Notes: a model not told the origin generated them from the sequence alone. A DNA stretch of 64,000 nucleotides from Orobanche coerulescens (GCA_033398695.1 CM065812.1:137584858-137648857); one strand, 5' to 3'. Counted from the stretch's first letter, positions 23,354 through 35,801 are shown. Numbers and translations: made by a program.

Positions 23354-24312
23354 AGCATACACACACACACGTTACTCATGCAATACTAACATGCTAAGAA
23401 TGTAAGTTCATTAAGAATACTCACTAGAGATGGCCATTAACTCGACACCATTATCAAACTCTTCAAAAATAAATAACAAGATTAAATACGGAATACACGA
23501 TTCCATAACTTAAACAATAGGAGTACCATCATAAAATCCTTCAACGTTCAAAATAATCAAATCATAATCAATTCTCAAAACACCGTTCACAAATCACACT
23601 CGTTTTGAAAGAAAGCCTTTAACGAGGCCAAACCGAAATCCTTTGAAACTTCATTTCAAATAACCAAACAAACTCATCAAGACGACCACCGATCATCATA
23701 TCCATAAAACGAGAAAAGTATGGGCAAGGTACTCGCCTCAAAATCGGTACGCAAGTATTCCGACGAACACGGCTCAACCGGAAAGCTTCGAAACGCCCAA
23801 TGCTATCGAAACGGAAGACGACGACGAACGAAAGGGTTCAACACGGTTTCTTCGCAAGAAACACGACCCTAACATCATACAATCAATAAATCATCGACCA
23901 TACGAGGAAGAATAATCGTAGAACGCCCGAAAACCCCTCTAAGACATTTCTAGGACACCTTCAAGGCGTCGGTCAAGAACTCGACTCAAACAACGAATCG
24001 ATACGATCCAACCATGGAATAATAAAGGAAATGATATAATACATCTAAATAATCATCAATACATCAAAATCCTAAGTTAAATCGGATTAATCGGACGAAA
24101 ACAACAAAAACCCCCAAATTCCCCAAAACTAGATTTCTAGGAAATCGGCACGGTCGCTCGATCAAAGGATGTTTTAGGACGGTTGATTGATGATATGAAC
24201 CTCCAAACTTCATGTATATGTTGTTAAACAACATGGCTACAATCTTGGAACACGCCCATCTGAAGAGAAGTGGAAGAAGGAGAAAAATGGCGAAAAAACG
24301 ATCACTTTGGGC

Positions 24313-24320
24313 TTTAAATA
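24313..24320 (-). promoter_or_regulatory. LTR TATA box (3' LTR)
   Basis: The minus strand reads TATTTAAA, directly below the palindrome array 24321-24620. Confidence 0.6.
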
Positions 24321-24620
24321 GCACGACAGACTCGACCGTGTCCGCTGACACGGTCGTGGCGCTTGATTGACAGCGGGAGGACTCGACCGTGTCTGCCCGG
24401 ACACGGTCGCGCGCGGAGGGGCCTTCCGGCGATGGCCGTCAAAGCGACTTCGGCGACTCGGCCGTGTCACGGAACACGGTCGGGCGTGTCGGCGATCGTC
24501 TCGAGCCAATCCGGAAGAGTTCGCACGGGCCGTGTCGGGCGACGGTCGGGCCACGAGGCGAAACTTCCGGCTTATCCGACGAGCACGGCACGGGCCGTGT
24601 CGGACGACACGGCCGAAGTT
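24321..24620 (-). repeat. U3 array of CCGTGTC..GACACGG palindromes
   Basis: At least five hairpin-like modules of the form CCGTGTC-spacer-GACACGG occur in 300 bp, for example CCGTGTCGGACGACACGG near 24595. The array is very rich in CpG. The counterpart in the other LTR is at 29694-30000 and differs by many small indels. Confidence 0.9.
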
Positions 24621-25309
24621 GCCAAAGGATCGGCTAATAACGAGCGGGTGAGCTAAAGCGACCATAACTCTCTCGTCAGGACTCCGATTGACTCACCGTT
24701 TGAACCATTGGAAAGCTAACTCGATGTTCTATAATATTGCAAAGATTTATAATTTTTGGAGTTACCAAAAATTAATGGTGATCTAACAAAGACGAACTCA
24801 TACTTAGAAAAGTCGTTAAGTAATCCTGAATTCAACAAAACGACAGAAACCCGAACACGAATACGAACAGAAGATACGGTTACGAAGTACTCACAAAGAC
24901 GAATCTAAGAGCTAGTAGGACACACAATTCCGACCACCCGAAGGCTCGAAATTCGGCAACGGAAGGTAATTACCCCAAACTTTGGGAAATTACGAAAATG
25001 GCCCAAATGCCCGAAAATCACCATACGTCAACGAATAATCAAATCGAAGCTCACAACACGTATAACAACGTTAAATGAACTTACGAAAAACCCCAAGCAG
25101 CAGTTTGAGCGAGATTCGCAGGAACCGAACTCAAGCGCGGAAAAGTCGCTAAAAGCACGGAACTCAACAAAGCGGCAAAGCGAACTCGGATGATAAAAAG
25201 TGCAGAATTAAATATTCTCCGAATGACGAAATGGTCATGATAGAGTTGTCAAAACGAACTTTGGTCGAAAAAAGAAATTCACCAAAAATCGAAAATTGCG
25301 GATATTACA

Positions 25310-27591
25310 TTCTACCCTCCTTAAAAGAAGTTTCGTCCCGAAACTTAAAATAAGTAGGGAGAAGCAATATCCCTTGCCAGGAAAACTCGACGAGATACAC
25401 AAAACCGAAAACTCGCGCGACGACGAAACACCGCAAGGAACGCAAAGAGACATACGGCGAGAAAATACGCTCTAGGGCGACTAACGCAACGTCACGGTAG
25501 AGACATAATAAAATCAACGAGTGACAATAGTCATCAAATATAAAATACAATCGAGTCGATTATCAGAACAATCACAAAACTCGTGACGAAAATCAATATG
25601 ATTGACCAACCCAACGGTTCACCAATCAAATGCGAGTCAAACGCCGAATAAATACGGAATTCCACCGCCCAAGGGTTGGAAGATCGAAAGCGAGACTAAT
25701 TTCCCAAACTTAAGGGAATTAGGAAGGAGCACGAACGCTCAACAATCACGAAGCGAGAACAAAAACCGAACAAACAAGCGATTGAGACAACAAAAATCGA
25801 ACAATCATGTCCGAAACACGTAGGATAATAAAATTCAAACAACAACTCCAAGGTTCACATCTCGACTCGAGACAATATATGATCCGGTGAAAACAACGGG
25901 ATGTGCGTTCACATAAGAACCACGGGAAAGGGAATAGCAATTGAAAAGTCACAACGACGAACGAGTTATTCGAAACGATACCACACTCGTTCGATAAACA
26001 AAAACAAGGGGCGGAAAATCTCGAAATGTCAACAAACATAAATGAGTCGTGAGTCGAAAACATAAGAGTTCCAAATCCGATCCACTTCGAATAAAAGAAC
26101 TAGTAGAACCAAATGATGTTACTTAGAACAAGGTTCACAAGAATCGAACCGAACTCGAAAAAGTAACATCGATAACCAGATCAACTCAAAACAAGATCAC
26201 AGTTCGTTCGGACGATGAAACCGAATTACAGATCAAGTTCGTAAAGTGCCAACGAATATGAGCGAATCGATAGACTGGAGAAAGAGAAAATACAGAAGTC
26301 AAAATAGTACGGGCATTACCTCCGACCTCGTCCACGAAATTCACAAAAAACGGGGCAAGGTAACAAGACATTAAACAATCGACGCATAACGGAACCATCA
26401 CCGATGCACACGGTCATACCATACCAACCTCTAACAGCTCGCACACCCTCGACAACGCAGAAATCGCCACGAGGCGACAACATTCAATACCAACATCCCG
26501 CCTCTCACAGGGGCTAACGCAACAAATGTGTGGAAAGCGACTCAACGCTCACACCGCCAATTCGGTCATACTCGGGAGAAAGTATCAAAAGGACAACGCG
26601 AACATCACACATACATACCCAGCCCTCAAACGGGAATGGATAGGTTTTAAAAACGAAAACCTCATTTTGAAAATAATTTAGAAGAACACCGATTGATCTT
26701 GAGTATCATCTTTCAAAAAGTACAAACGTGAAACATCGTTATCGAGACATTGGAGAACCATTTCACATTTGATAAAAATGAGGACACTTTCTCTTAGTGA
26801 AAACTTTCAAAATATTCGACCCTCGGGTCTAAATAAAAGTGTTGAAAATATCTCAAAACATTTTGGTCCTCGAGGTAGAAAATTTTTGAAATATATTGTG
26901 GCACCTATGATGTACCACAAGAAAATAAGTCATTTGAAAAGTATGTCTCGAAGTTTATTTTTCTAAGATACTCAAGGTTTTCAAAAATCGATAGGTCGAA
27001 TGCCCAAAACTCACACATACCGAGCGTTCACTAAAACAACTCCTAGCACACGCATCAAAGCGTTTAAAATCAAGACAACACATGTCTTTAAACGGAAATA
27101 AGCGATAAAATACCACATTGAACAAAACCACCGATAAAATACTCTCCCTTTGGCTAGTGAACAAGTCGACAGCGTATAAGCACAAAGCTTCCACAATAGA
27201 ACTTGTAAAGCGTGCGGATCGATTCGAAATTCATCGACCACGGACAAAAACAACAATAAAAAGACATCAAAAGTGACGACACTCCTCGTATAAATCAAAT
27301 ACTAGAGTCGACTAAATACAAATCGTGAAATCAAAATTCACAAAAGAATTACACCACTTATCAAATAATCATAAAAATAGCTCGTGTCACACGAGCCACA
27401 ACACAAAAAGGAGACTTACTTCCCGCAGTCGCACGAAGATGATGATCGCCCCACGATACTAATCACGACCAACAAACTCAAGCGATGCGTCGCGACGACT
27501 CGATCGGATAAAATCCGACGAAACAAGACTCAAACAACACGACTTGACCCGATAGCCTAGGTTTCCTCAACCTAAGCTCCGATACCATTTA
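25310..27591 (-). other. internal region of the LARD-like element, non-coding
   Basis: It contains the polypurine tract at one end and the primer site at the other. All open frames are short (up to about 105 codons) and show no gag, protease, RT or integrase motif. It is rich in CGA-type sequence on the plus strand. I find no internal repeat of note. Confidence 0.75.
27571..27587 (-). other. primer-binding site, initiator tRNA-Met type
   Basis: The minus strand reads TGGTATCGGAGCTTAGG, four bases after the LTR end at 27592. It differs from TGGTATCAGAGC at one base, the same change as in the element at 1-2622. Confidence 0.85.
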
Positions 27592-30500
27592 TGTAACACC
27601 CCCAATCCGCTCAGGGATATTACACGCCGTAGAACCTTTCCTCAAGGATCTACCAGGCTGGTAACGACATATAACAACTTAACCATGCCTTTCAGGCTAA
27701 AATGACTCAGTAGACCGATTTGGTCTTTCAACAAATACATACAACTCATGCCCACGCAGGGGACCAAAATACAACTACACCCGTACAACGGGAACAATAC
27801 AGCAGCGGAAAATAAAGTACAACTGAACCAACACACGATATACGGTTCCTCATGTGATTAGTATCGATCATCTTTCATCATCCTTCGTGCCGACCCTGTG
27901 TTATGCTCCAAAACTTGAATGCAAAAACAGACATCCACCCCCCGAATACTCGGGGGTTAGCAAAACTCCACTGTTTTGCTAGTGCAAATACAAAGTGCAA
28001 ATACGAGCCATACAATTCACATTCCACGAATAACAATAACCGAGGATCCTCAAAGATCCAAACGAAACGAAAAGTACTTCCCGAGGCAAGGGTTTGAGAA
28101 AACATCTCAAAAACGAAATATCATAAATCAATGGGAATAATTTATAAAACGGTTTAGAATGCCATCGAGAGTTTTAATAGAAAACAGTTTAGGATTATCA
28201 AATCCTACTTTTCAAAAATCCAAAAGACAAAGGGGTCGCCACCCCAAAAGTTTACTTTCTGGAAAATGACATTAACCAAAACGTTGGGATTTTAGCCCCA
28301 AATCCGTAAAACGACTTTTTACAAAACCCTTGGGATTTTAGCCCCAAATCTCATCAACTCACAGTACACAAGAACGACCACAAGGTTCGTCTCCCAACAT
28401 CAAAATCCACAAATAAAGGATTTAAAACATAAACCACAAAATACTCTAGAGCCATCCTAGCCAAGTAGGCCAAACGAACAATTTACCTCTTACACACTTA
28501 GTCAATGCATGCAATCATGAAAACCGTTCAAAAGCACTCATTTCCGGAAATGCCAATATCAAATCACATTTGCAAAAATGCACCACAATTAACCGTCGAT
28601 CCACACCTCCGTGGACCCCTACCGAGACCCCGTCGGATCTAACCCGTAGTGGTTAAAAGCAAAGCTCGTCGATCCACACCTCCGTGGACCCCTACCGAGA
28701 CCCCGTCGGATCTAACCCGTAGTGAGCATACACACACACACGTTACTCATGCAATACTAACATGCTAAGAATGTAAGTTCATTAAGAATACTCACTAGAG
28801 ATGGCCATTAACTCGACACCATTATCAAACTCTTCAAAAATAAATAACAAGATTAAATACGGAATACACGATTCCATAACTTAAACAATAGGAGTACCAT
28901 CATAAAATCCTTCAACGTTCAAAATAATCAAATCATAATCAATTCTCAAAACACCGTTCACAAATCACACTCGTTTTGAAAGAAAGCCTTTAACGAGGCC
29001 AAACCGAAATCCTTTGAAACTTCATTTCAAATAACCAAACAAACTCATCAAGACGACCACCGATCATCATATCCATAAAACGAGAAAAGTATGGGCAAGG
29101 TACTCGCCTCAAAATCGGTACGCAAGTATTCCGACGAACACGGCTCAACCGGAAAGCTTCGAAACGCCCAATGCTATCGAAACGGAAGACGACGACGAAC
29201 GAAAGGGTTCAACACGGTTTCTTCGCAAGAAACACGACCCTAACATCATACAATCAATAAATCATCGACCATACGAGGAAGAATAATCGTAGAACGCCCG
29301 AAAACCCCTCTAAGACATTTTACCGGACACCTTCAAGGCGTCGGTCAAGAACTCGACTCAAACAACGAATCGATACGATCCAACCATGGAATAATAAAGG
29401 AAATGATATAATACATCTAAATAATCATCAATACATCAAAATCCTAAGTTAAATCGGATTAATCGGACGAAAACAACAAAAACCCCAAATTCCCAAAACT
29501 AGATTTCTAGGAAATCGGCACGGTCCTTCGATCAAAGGATGTTATAGGACGGATGATTGATGATATGAACCTCCAAACTTCATGTATATGTTGTTAAACA
29601 ACATGGCTACAATCTTGGAACACGCCCATCTGCTTTGAAGAGAAGTGGAAGAAGGAGAAAAATGGCGAAAAAAGCATTGCTGGGCTTTAAATAGCAGCAG
29701 ACTCGGCCGTGTCCGCCCGACACGGTCGTGGCGCCAGCATTGACCGGCGAGGACTCGGCCGTGTCTGCCGGACACGGTCGCGGCGCGGAGGGGCCTTCCC
29801 GATGGCCGTCAAAGCGACTTCGGCACGACTCGGCCGTGTCCTGGAACACGGTCGGGCGTGTCAGCGATCGTCTCGAGCCAATCCGGAAGAGTTCGGCCGG
29901 GCCGTGTCGGGCGACACGGTCGGGCCTGAGGCGAAACTTCCGGCTTATCCGGACGAGCACGGCACGGGCCGTGTCGGACGACACGGCCGAGTTCGGCCGG
30001 CGATGATCGGCTAATAACGGCGGGTGAGCTAAAGCGACCATAACTCTCTCGTCGGACTCCGATTGACTCACCGTTTGAACCATTGGAAAGCTAACTCGAT
30101 GTTCTATAATATTGCAAAGATTTATAATTTTTGGAGTTACCAAAAATTAATGGTGATCTAACAAAGACGAACTCATACTTAGAAAAGTCGTTAAGTAATC
30201 CTGAATTCAACAAAACGACAGAAACCCGAACACGAATACGAACCAGAAGATACGGTTACGAAGTACTCACAAAGACGAATCTAAGAGCTAGTAGGACACA
30301 CAATTCCGACCACCCGAAGGCTCGAAATTCGGCAACGGAAGGTAATTACCCCAAACTTTGGGAAATTACGAAAATGGCCCAAATGCCCGAAAATCACCAT
30401 ACGTCAACGAATAATCAAATCAAGCTCACAACACGTATAACAACGTTAAATGAACTTACGAAAAACCCCAAGCAGCGATTTGAGCGAGATTCGCAGAACC

Positions 30501-30688
30501 GAACTCCATCGAGGAAAAGTCGCTAAAAAGCACGGAACTCAACAAAGCAGCACCGAAACGAACTCGGATGATAAAAAGTGCAGAATTAAATATTCTCCGA
30601 ATGACGAAATGGTCATGATAGAGTTGTCAAAACGAACTTTGGTCGAAAAAAAGAAATTCACCAAAAATCGAAAATTGCGGATATTACA
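27592..30688 (-). repeat. 5' LTR of the LARD-like element
   Basis: Same layout as its partner: palindrome array about 29694-30000, TATA box TATTTAAA at 29693-29686, minisatellite 28594-28724, twin hairpin 27939-27981. Differences from the 3' LTR are mostly single G/A changes, plus clustered indels in the palindrome array. Confidence 0.93.
27939..27981 (-). other. twin hairpin in LTR (copy 2)
   Basis: Identical stems to copy 1: CCCCCGA/TCGGGGG (27939-27956) and TAGCAAAAC/GTTTTGCTA (27958-27981). Confidence 0.8.
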
Positions 30689-30700
30689 ACGAGGACTCGT

Positions 30701-31045
30701 GGCAGTGGACTACGGGGTCAGAACTTAGTGAGGTACTGAGGTCCAATCGTGCTGGTCTGACGAGGCCTACGATAACACATGGCAGTGGACCATGAGTTTC
30801 GGGCACAGTGCGTCCAACCGGGTGAGCTCGACGGGGCTTACGGTGACACGTGGCAGTGGACTACGGTGTTGGGACTGTGTGTGTGATTATTGTGATTGAT
30901 ATAGTCCATGTGGGTTGTTGAACCTACGGAGACACGTAACAGTGGATCACGGTGTCGGAATTGGTTATGTTTGGCTATTTGTGCGTGGTGTAGTCCGTGC
31001 GGGTTGTTGAACCTACGGAGACACGTGACAGTGGATCACGGTGTC
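30701..31045 (+). repeat. LTR minisatellite of the outer solo LTR, five units
   Basis: Five units of about 70-90 bp share the core CAGTGGA(C/T)(C/T)ACGG, at about 30703, 30783, 30853, 30940 and 31029. The first half of the array begins before the nested insertion (22207-22221, TTCGACGGGACCTACGAG). It is located about 0.9 kb downstream of the second TATA box once the insertion is removed. Confidence 0.85.
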
Positions 31046-31400
31046 ATGAACATGTTTATTTTCAAATCAAAGTTCTGAAAGGAAAAGTTTTATGAAAATG
31101 AATGTTGGACCGAGTCCTACGCTTGAGTAAATGTTTTCCGTTTTGTGAACTGTTGATTTATGAAACAAGATTTGGGTTAAAGCCCTCAACCCTTCTTTTG
31201 AAAGGTTTGGTGAACCAAGACTCAGAGTTTTAAAGGTTTTGAAATTCCAAAAATTCCCGAGGTGATGATCTTATTTTCGAAATGCTTCATAGCTTAAATT
31301 CCCTTATTAAAACCCCCGGGAATAATTTGATACTTGAATATTGTGTTTGATTCTTGATTAATGTTTGCTCGTTACTTTTCGTATGATTTGATACTTGCAC

Positions 31401-31442
31401 TAGTAAAACAGTGGAGTTTTACTAACCCCAAAGTAATTGGGG
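31401..31442 (+). other. twin hairpin in outer solo LTR
   Basis: Stem A: TAGTAAAAC (31401-31409) with GTTTTACTA (31416-31424), loop AGTGGA. Stem B: CCCCAA (31426-31431) with TTGGGG (31437-31442). Compared with the LARD copies, a C-G pair in stem A is replaced by T-A and a G-C pair in stem B by A-T, so pairing is kept. Confidence 0.8.
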
Positions 31443-31833
31443 GTTGATGTCTGTTTTGCGTCTAGGTACATACAGGTTCAGGGGAGCAGTCACAGGATTG
31501 GCACAAGAGGATGACGAGTTGCGATACTAATCAAGAGTCGAGAGTTATATAGATTTTTGTTGGGTTATCAGAGTTGATTTCAGTCTTCCGCTGTATTGTA
31601 TTTTGAACCCTGTGTGGGTGTTGTTTTTTGACTCAGTTTGTTGATTGAGTTGTGTGACCTCATCGGTCTGTGTATTCACGTGTAAGTGACCATAACGGTC
31701 TGTATTAATTTATTATTTGACCTTGGCCGGGCAAGCATTTGGTCATTTTGTAAGGTATAGCCATGTAGATCCTCGTGAAAAGGGGTCTACGGTGTGTAAT
31801 ATTCCCATATGGTTTTGGGGGTGTTACAGTATA

Positions 31834-31921
31834 TGTCGACGATATGAACATAATCGGTACTCTTGACGAATTAAGAGAAACCGCAGCTATCTAAAATCCG
31901 AATTTAAGATGAATGATCTGG
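31834..31921 (+). pseudogene. copia-1 reverse transcriptase, second fragment
   Basis: Directly after the solo LTR and its GTATA copy, the frame resumes with YVDDMNIIGT, the catalytic YVDD box of RVT_2. After stops it ends in the start of the DLGK motif. It is then cut at 31921 by element X (TSD TCTGG at 31917-31921 and 63849-63853). Only 88 bp separate the two insertions. Confidence 0.9.
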
Positions 31922-32161
31922 TGTTGTTACCCAAAATATTATTCGGAAGGAATTGCTGGAATGGAAGAGTAACAAACAAATGCGAGAGAACGTCCGTGGG
32001 GAAGTAAATAACACAAGATTTGCCGGGGTTGTTAGTCCCGGGCTTGAATGCTCTCGCGAGATATTATTAATACGAATACTTAGGACTACAAATATTAATG
32101 TTAGAGTACAATTACAATGCGTGTAAAGACCCTAGTTATCTAGCTCTTAAGTGCTGATGAT
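31922..32161 (-). repeat. 3' LTR of element X, distal part
   Basis: It begins TGTTGTTACCC at 31922, next to the TCTGG duplication, and matches 62891-63126. It is interrupted by copia-2 at 32162. The other part is at 44940-45640. Confidence 0.9.
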
Positions 32162-34147
32162 TGTTAGGAGTATGCCCTCGAATACCACTCGGAGGATGTT
32201 GAGTGAGGGTATTGTACTTGTAATTATGTAAAATATTTATATAAGGCAATGAATGTTTCTTCATTTACTGGTAGTTACTGGCATTCTTAACTCCTAAATA
32301 TACATATAGAAACTAGTCCGTGTATTTGAGAGCAAAACGTTCCACTCCTTATTGGATAAGGGAGTAGGCACTGGAAAGGTTTATAGCTCAAATACTTAAT
32401 CGTTCGCAAGTAGATGAAACTTGAGTGGGCGTTAAGTTTATGTGAAGACTTGTATGACGTGTTCTTTGACATGTAGAGTGCCTGTCAAACACTAATGGTT
32501 AGTGGGAGCACACGTTATAGGTATGCTAATTGGATTAGTATACTCGAACTGACTCACCCTCGATTCGTCACACGGATTTCACTCCGGGACAGTCAATGAT
32601 GGAATCGAAAGGTTGTGATAGGTATTCGTGAACCTTCGACTTGAGGATTTAGTAGGGATGTGCTAGTGACGTCAAGATTTTCATTAGAGTAGTTCGACCC
32701 TGTAAACCGGAAGGTGGGGGTCAACCTTGACGTGCATCTTGACGGGCAAGTAGCAGGTCCTACTGAATACCAAGATAGAATTCTTTCTCCCGTTAGTGAG
32801 CGGGTTATATGTCCTATGCGGTTATTGGCAGATGAGATCCTAAGTCTTTGGCCAAAGCATTGGAGCTAGTTGTATTGGATACACGAGAGCTCGATGATCT
32901 GGATTTGCATTAACGCATGCATAGCATCAAGTACAGATGAGGTTTGACTGACCGTGACCCTATAACTTAATCGATACATTTGGAAGAAGGGTTTATACTT
33001 TTACTGGTATTCACGACAGAATGGGTCTTGAATGATCCCATCATTCGTTCTCAGTTGGGGTACAGTGTAGGCTGCCAGGCTGGCTAGGTGGTGCTACTAC
33101 TCTTGGGTTCCTCCCATTGTTGACTGAGACGGACCTACCGAGTCGCGCAATAGGATTGACGACGAAATGTTTCAAGCTTATTATGTCATTATGAATATTA
33201 GATATTGGATATCTAATTTGGGACATTAGATGTTTAAATCGATTTATTGGATAAATTGACTTACGACCTAATGAATTAAATAAATTACTCGGTGATTAAT
33301 TTATTTTATACATATAATTATTTCTTGGAGAAATTAATTATGTTATTATATATTTAATGTGATTAATTGATTGTATTCATTAATCGACACAAATACATCG
33401 GAACGGAATAGGAGTTTATCTGTTTGGACTCATGGGAGTCCGAAACGGACCGAACTCTTCCCGGCTCCTCCTAGATGGCCGCCCACTTTCCCTCCCCTTT
33501 CCTTTGGTCATTGTCACCACCTAAATTGGTGGATGACTTGAAGTGTCAAGGGAATAAGATCTTTTAATTAATTCATTTTAATTATTTGGTCTTGATTTGG
33601 GAGAATTTTATGGAGAATAAAATGAAGACTCTCACTTCACTTGTGTAAGGCTTCCATATGTGAGTTTGAGATAGAGTGAGAAGGAAAAATAGTTTTTCCA
33701 AGTCTTTTACTTCTTCTTCATTTTTCTTGCATTCTCTTGGAGAAAGATCAAGACATTGATTGAGAGATATATATTATACACTTAGAGTGTAATAATAAAA
33801 AGCTTCATCACTTGATTCTTGTCGTAACCTTAGAGGTTAATCGAGTGTTGTCATTCCGGTCATTTTTCCGGCGCGTGGCAAGTAGAGACGCGGTGCTTTT
33901 GGCGTTGGATCGTTCAAGGGCTTGGAGCGGATTGGATTCGTAGAGATCAAGCAAAGCTTGGGGAATAGCTCAAGAGAAGGTTACCATTTAATCAACGGAC
34001 TTCAAGAGTTAGTTTCTTACAACTCTTGCCTTTCGTGTATATATTCGTATATACGTAGCTCGATCGATCCTCGTAGGGATTCAGATCGAATTAATTTTTG
34101 TTTTACCGCTTCCGCTGGGCCTTCGTTTTAGGCACCGAATCCCAACA
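32162..34147 (+). repeat. 5' LTR of copia-2
   Basis: It starts TGTTAGGAGTATGCC and ends CCGAATCCCAACA. A TATATAAGG lies near 32238-32245. Six differences are visible in the first 110 bp against the 3' LTR, about 95% identity there. Confidence 0.93.
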
Positions 34148-34148
34148 G

Positions 34149-34159
34149 TGGCATCGGAG
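34149..34159 (+). other. copia-2 primer-binding site
   Basis: TGGCATCGGAG, two mismatches from the initiator tRNA-Met site, one base after the LTR. Confidence 0.65.
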
Positions 34160-34437
34160 AGTAGGTCTTGCGATCGTATATATGATATTGGCATTTGGAA
34201 TGCTAGATTAGATGGTGAATGATTTGGAATCATTTTAGTCATAATCGGTGGTATATGTTTTTTGTTCATTATAGTTGTATTTTTCGTAAGTTTATGTCTA
34301 AACATAAATCTTCTATTTCTTGGAAATATAATTTATATTGATGATATGAATGTTGGAAAATATAAATATTGGATATCCGGTCGAAAAAACTAGCCCCGAA
34401 TTGCTGTTGGACGGTCCGGGAGTGGTCCGGAAGCAGG

Positions 34438-34542
34438 GGGCCGCGGCCCAGGGCTCGGGGGCCGCGGCCCAGGGCTGTAGCAGCCCGGCTGTGGAGTTTC
34501 TGATCGTGGGCCGCGGCCCGAGGCTCGAGGGCCGCGGCCCGG
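34438..34542 (+). repeat. GGGCCGCGGCCC array in the copia-2 leader
   Basis: Four copies of the palindrome GGGCCGCGGCCC (with small variation) in about 105 bp, in the 1.65-kb leader between primer site and gag. The rest of the leader (34543-35801) is AT-rich and shows no gene. Confidence 0.9.
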
Positions 34543-35801
34543 CTGGCTGGCGGCCTACTGCAGCCCTATGGTGTTTTTTGGGCGCGGTTCAGCCCATTTC
34601 GGACCCGTTTCGGGCTTGTTTTCTTCGTGTATTCCTAAAATTGATTTCCAACATTTTAAATTGGATTTAATCTGATTAAAATGATATATGGTATTTCATT
34701 TTATTAGAGAAAATTGATTTATTGGAATACTTGTGATCGACCGAATTATTTAAACATTTTTCATATTACGGGTTGTGTGAATCGATTGGATCGATTCGAA
34801 TTTTTGATTGGATCAATGTATCTGTACGCTTTCCATTTATCTAGTATTTATTGGATGAATGCTTTTGAATGGGAATGTGGTTCATGGACTTAGTTTTTGA
34901 ATCGTTCGTTTTATTCGATTGGGTTGTAACGGCCGTTTTGTGCCTATTTATTTGACTAGAAATATTTGTATCTAGGATGCAATTTTCAATGTAAAATTTA
35001 TATGTAATGACGAAGACCGGAGGAAGATCCGTTTCGAGAAGACGAAGATTCAAGACGAAGACTTGTAATTAGATTACGGAGTTTTTGTTTTCCATGAACC
35101 ACATGTTGGTAGCAACTAGGTTGTGAATGGTTTTTTCATATTGTTTGAATGCCACAAACGCGCTTAAATGATTAATGTACAAAGTGTAACATTAATCGCG
35201 AAAATTCTCCCACAACAAATTATTAATTTTATAAGGTTTGAAGGTTTTCCTTCCCTCCATCGAGTTTTCGAGAAATTGAAATCCAAACCGGATGTGCTAT
35301 GCTTCCGAGTTATCAGGGTAGTCATTCGGGGAGGACGGATAAATTACCGGGAGTGCATTGGATGCCTTCGGCTGAAGCAAATTTTATCCCTAGAAACCTG
35401 ATAGGTTGCCGGATAAGATTCAATTGTGAAACTGATTTGCGTCGATGGTGTAAACTTAACTTGTTCACGAACCATATAAACCGTATAGGTTGACGGGAGT
35501 GAACAAGGGGAAAAAGAAGATCGAATCATACATTAGATGGGTTGGTGTTGGACACCATTTTATGAAAATTAATAGACTAGAAACCTGTTCGGTTTCCTTC
35601 TATTAAGATTTATAATGAACTCGATCACCACTATGAAGTAGAGCGACGATACTTTTGGATTTCACATGGGAGTGTGTTATTCCGATAAAAATAGTGGGAG
35701 CTGGGTAACAAGAATAGAAAAGACATTAATTCTATACTCAGAACATAATTGAACGAGTCACTAATTAATCTATCGTACATAATGCAGACATAACTCTCAA
35801 T

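Larger units (their letters stand above)
22222..25309 (-). repeat. 3' LTR of the LARD-like element
   Basis: It ends on the minus strand at 22222 with ..GGGGGTGTTACA and starts at 25309 with TGTAATATCCGC. It contains, in element order, a palindrome array (24620-24321), a TATA box (24320-24313), a minisatellite (23353-23223) and a twin hairpin (22611-22569). Confidence 0.93.
22222..30688 (-). mobile_element. complete non-coding long-LTR retrotransposon (LARD-like)
   Basis: LTRs 22222-25309 (3088 bp) and 27592-30688 (3097 bp) are nearly identical. Perfect ACGAG duplications lie at 22217-22221 and 30689-30693. Orientation is fixed by a primer site on the minus strand (27587-27571, TGGTATCGGAGCTTAGG) and a polypurine tract (25327-25311, CTTTTAAGGAGGGTAGA) next to the 3' LTR. 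The 2.28-kb internal region has no gag or pol, so the element depended on proteins supplied by a relative. It is inserted in the outer solo LTR in opposite orientation. Confidence 0.95.
20114..31828 (+). mobile_element. solo LTR of a long-LTR Ty3-like family, split by a nested element
   Basis: The LTR starts TGTAATATCCGC at 20114 and ends GGGGGTGTTACA at 31828, with perfect GTATA duplications on both sides. It occupies 20114-22221 and 30689-31828, about 3.25 kb, without internal retroelement sequence, so it is a solo LTR left by LTR-LTR recombination. The insertion at 22222-30688 carries its own ACGAG duplication. The terminal sequences are inverted relative to the nested LTRs (which start TGTAACACCC on the plus strand), showing related families in opposite orientation. 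Confidence 0.93.

Noticed and set aside
24237..24665. 142-codon Arg/Ser/Pro-rich minus frame in the LARD LTR
   Set aside because: Arises from the CCGTGTC palindrome array; the frame is broken by indels in the second LTR.
25310..27591. Hidden gag or pol in the LARD interior
   Set aside because: I looked for CCHC, DSG, YVDD/FxDD and HHCC patterns in the minus-strand frames and found none.
34350..34670. Open frame of 106 codons, GC-rich, in the copia-2 leader
   Set aside because: Open only because of the GGGCCGCGGCCC palindromes; no domain and no place for a gene before gag.
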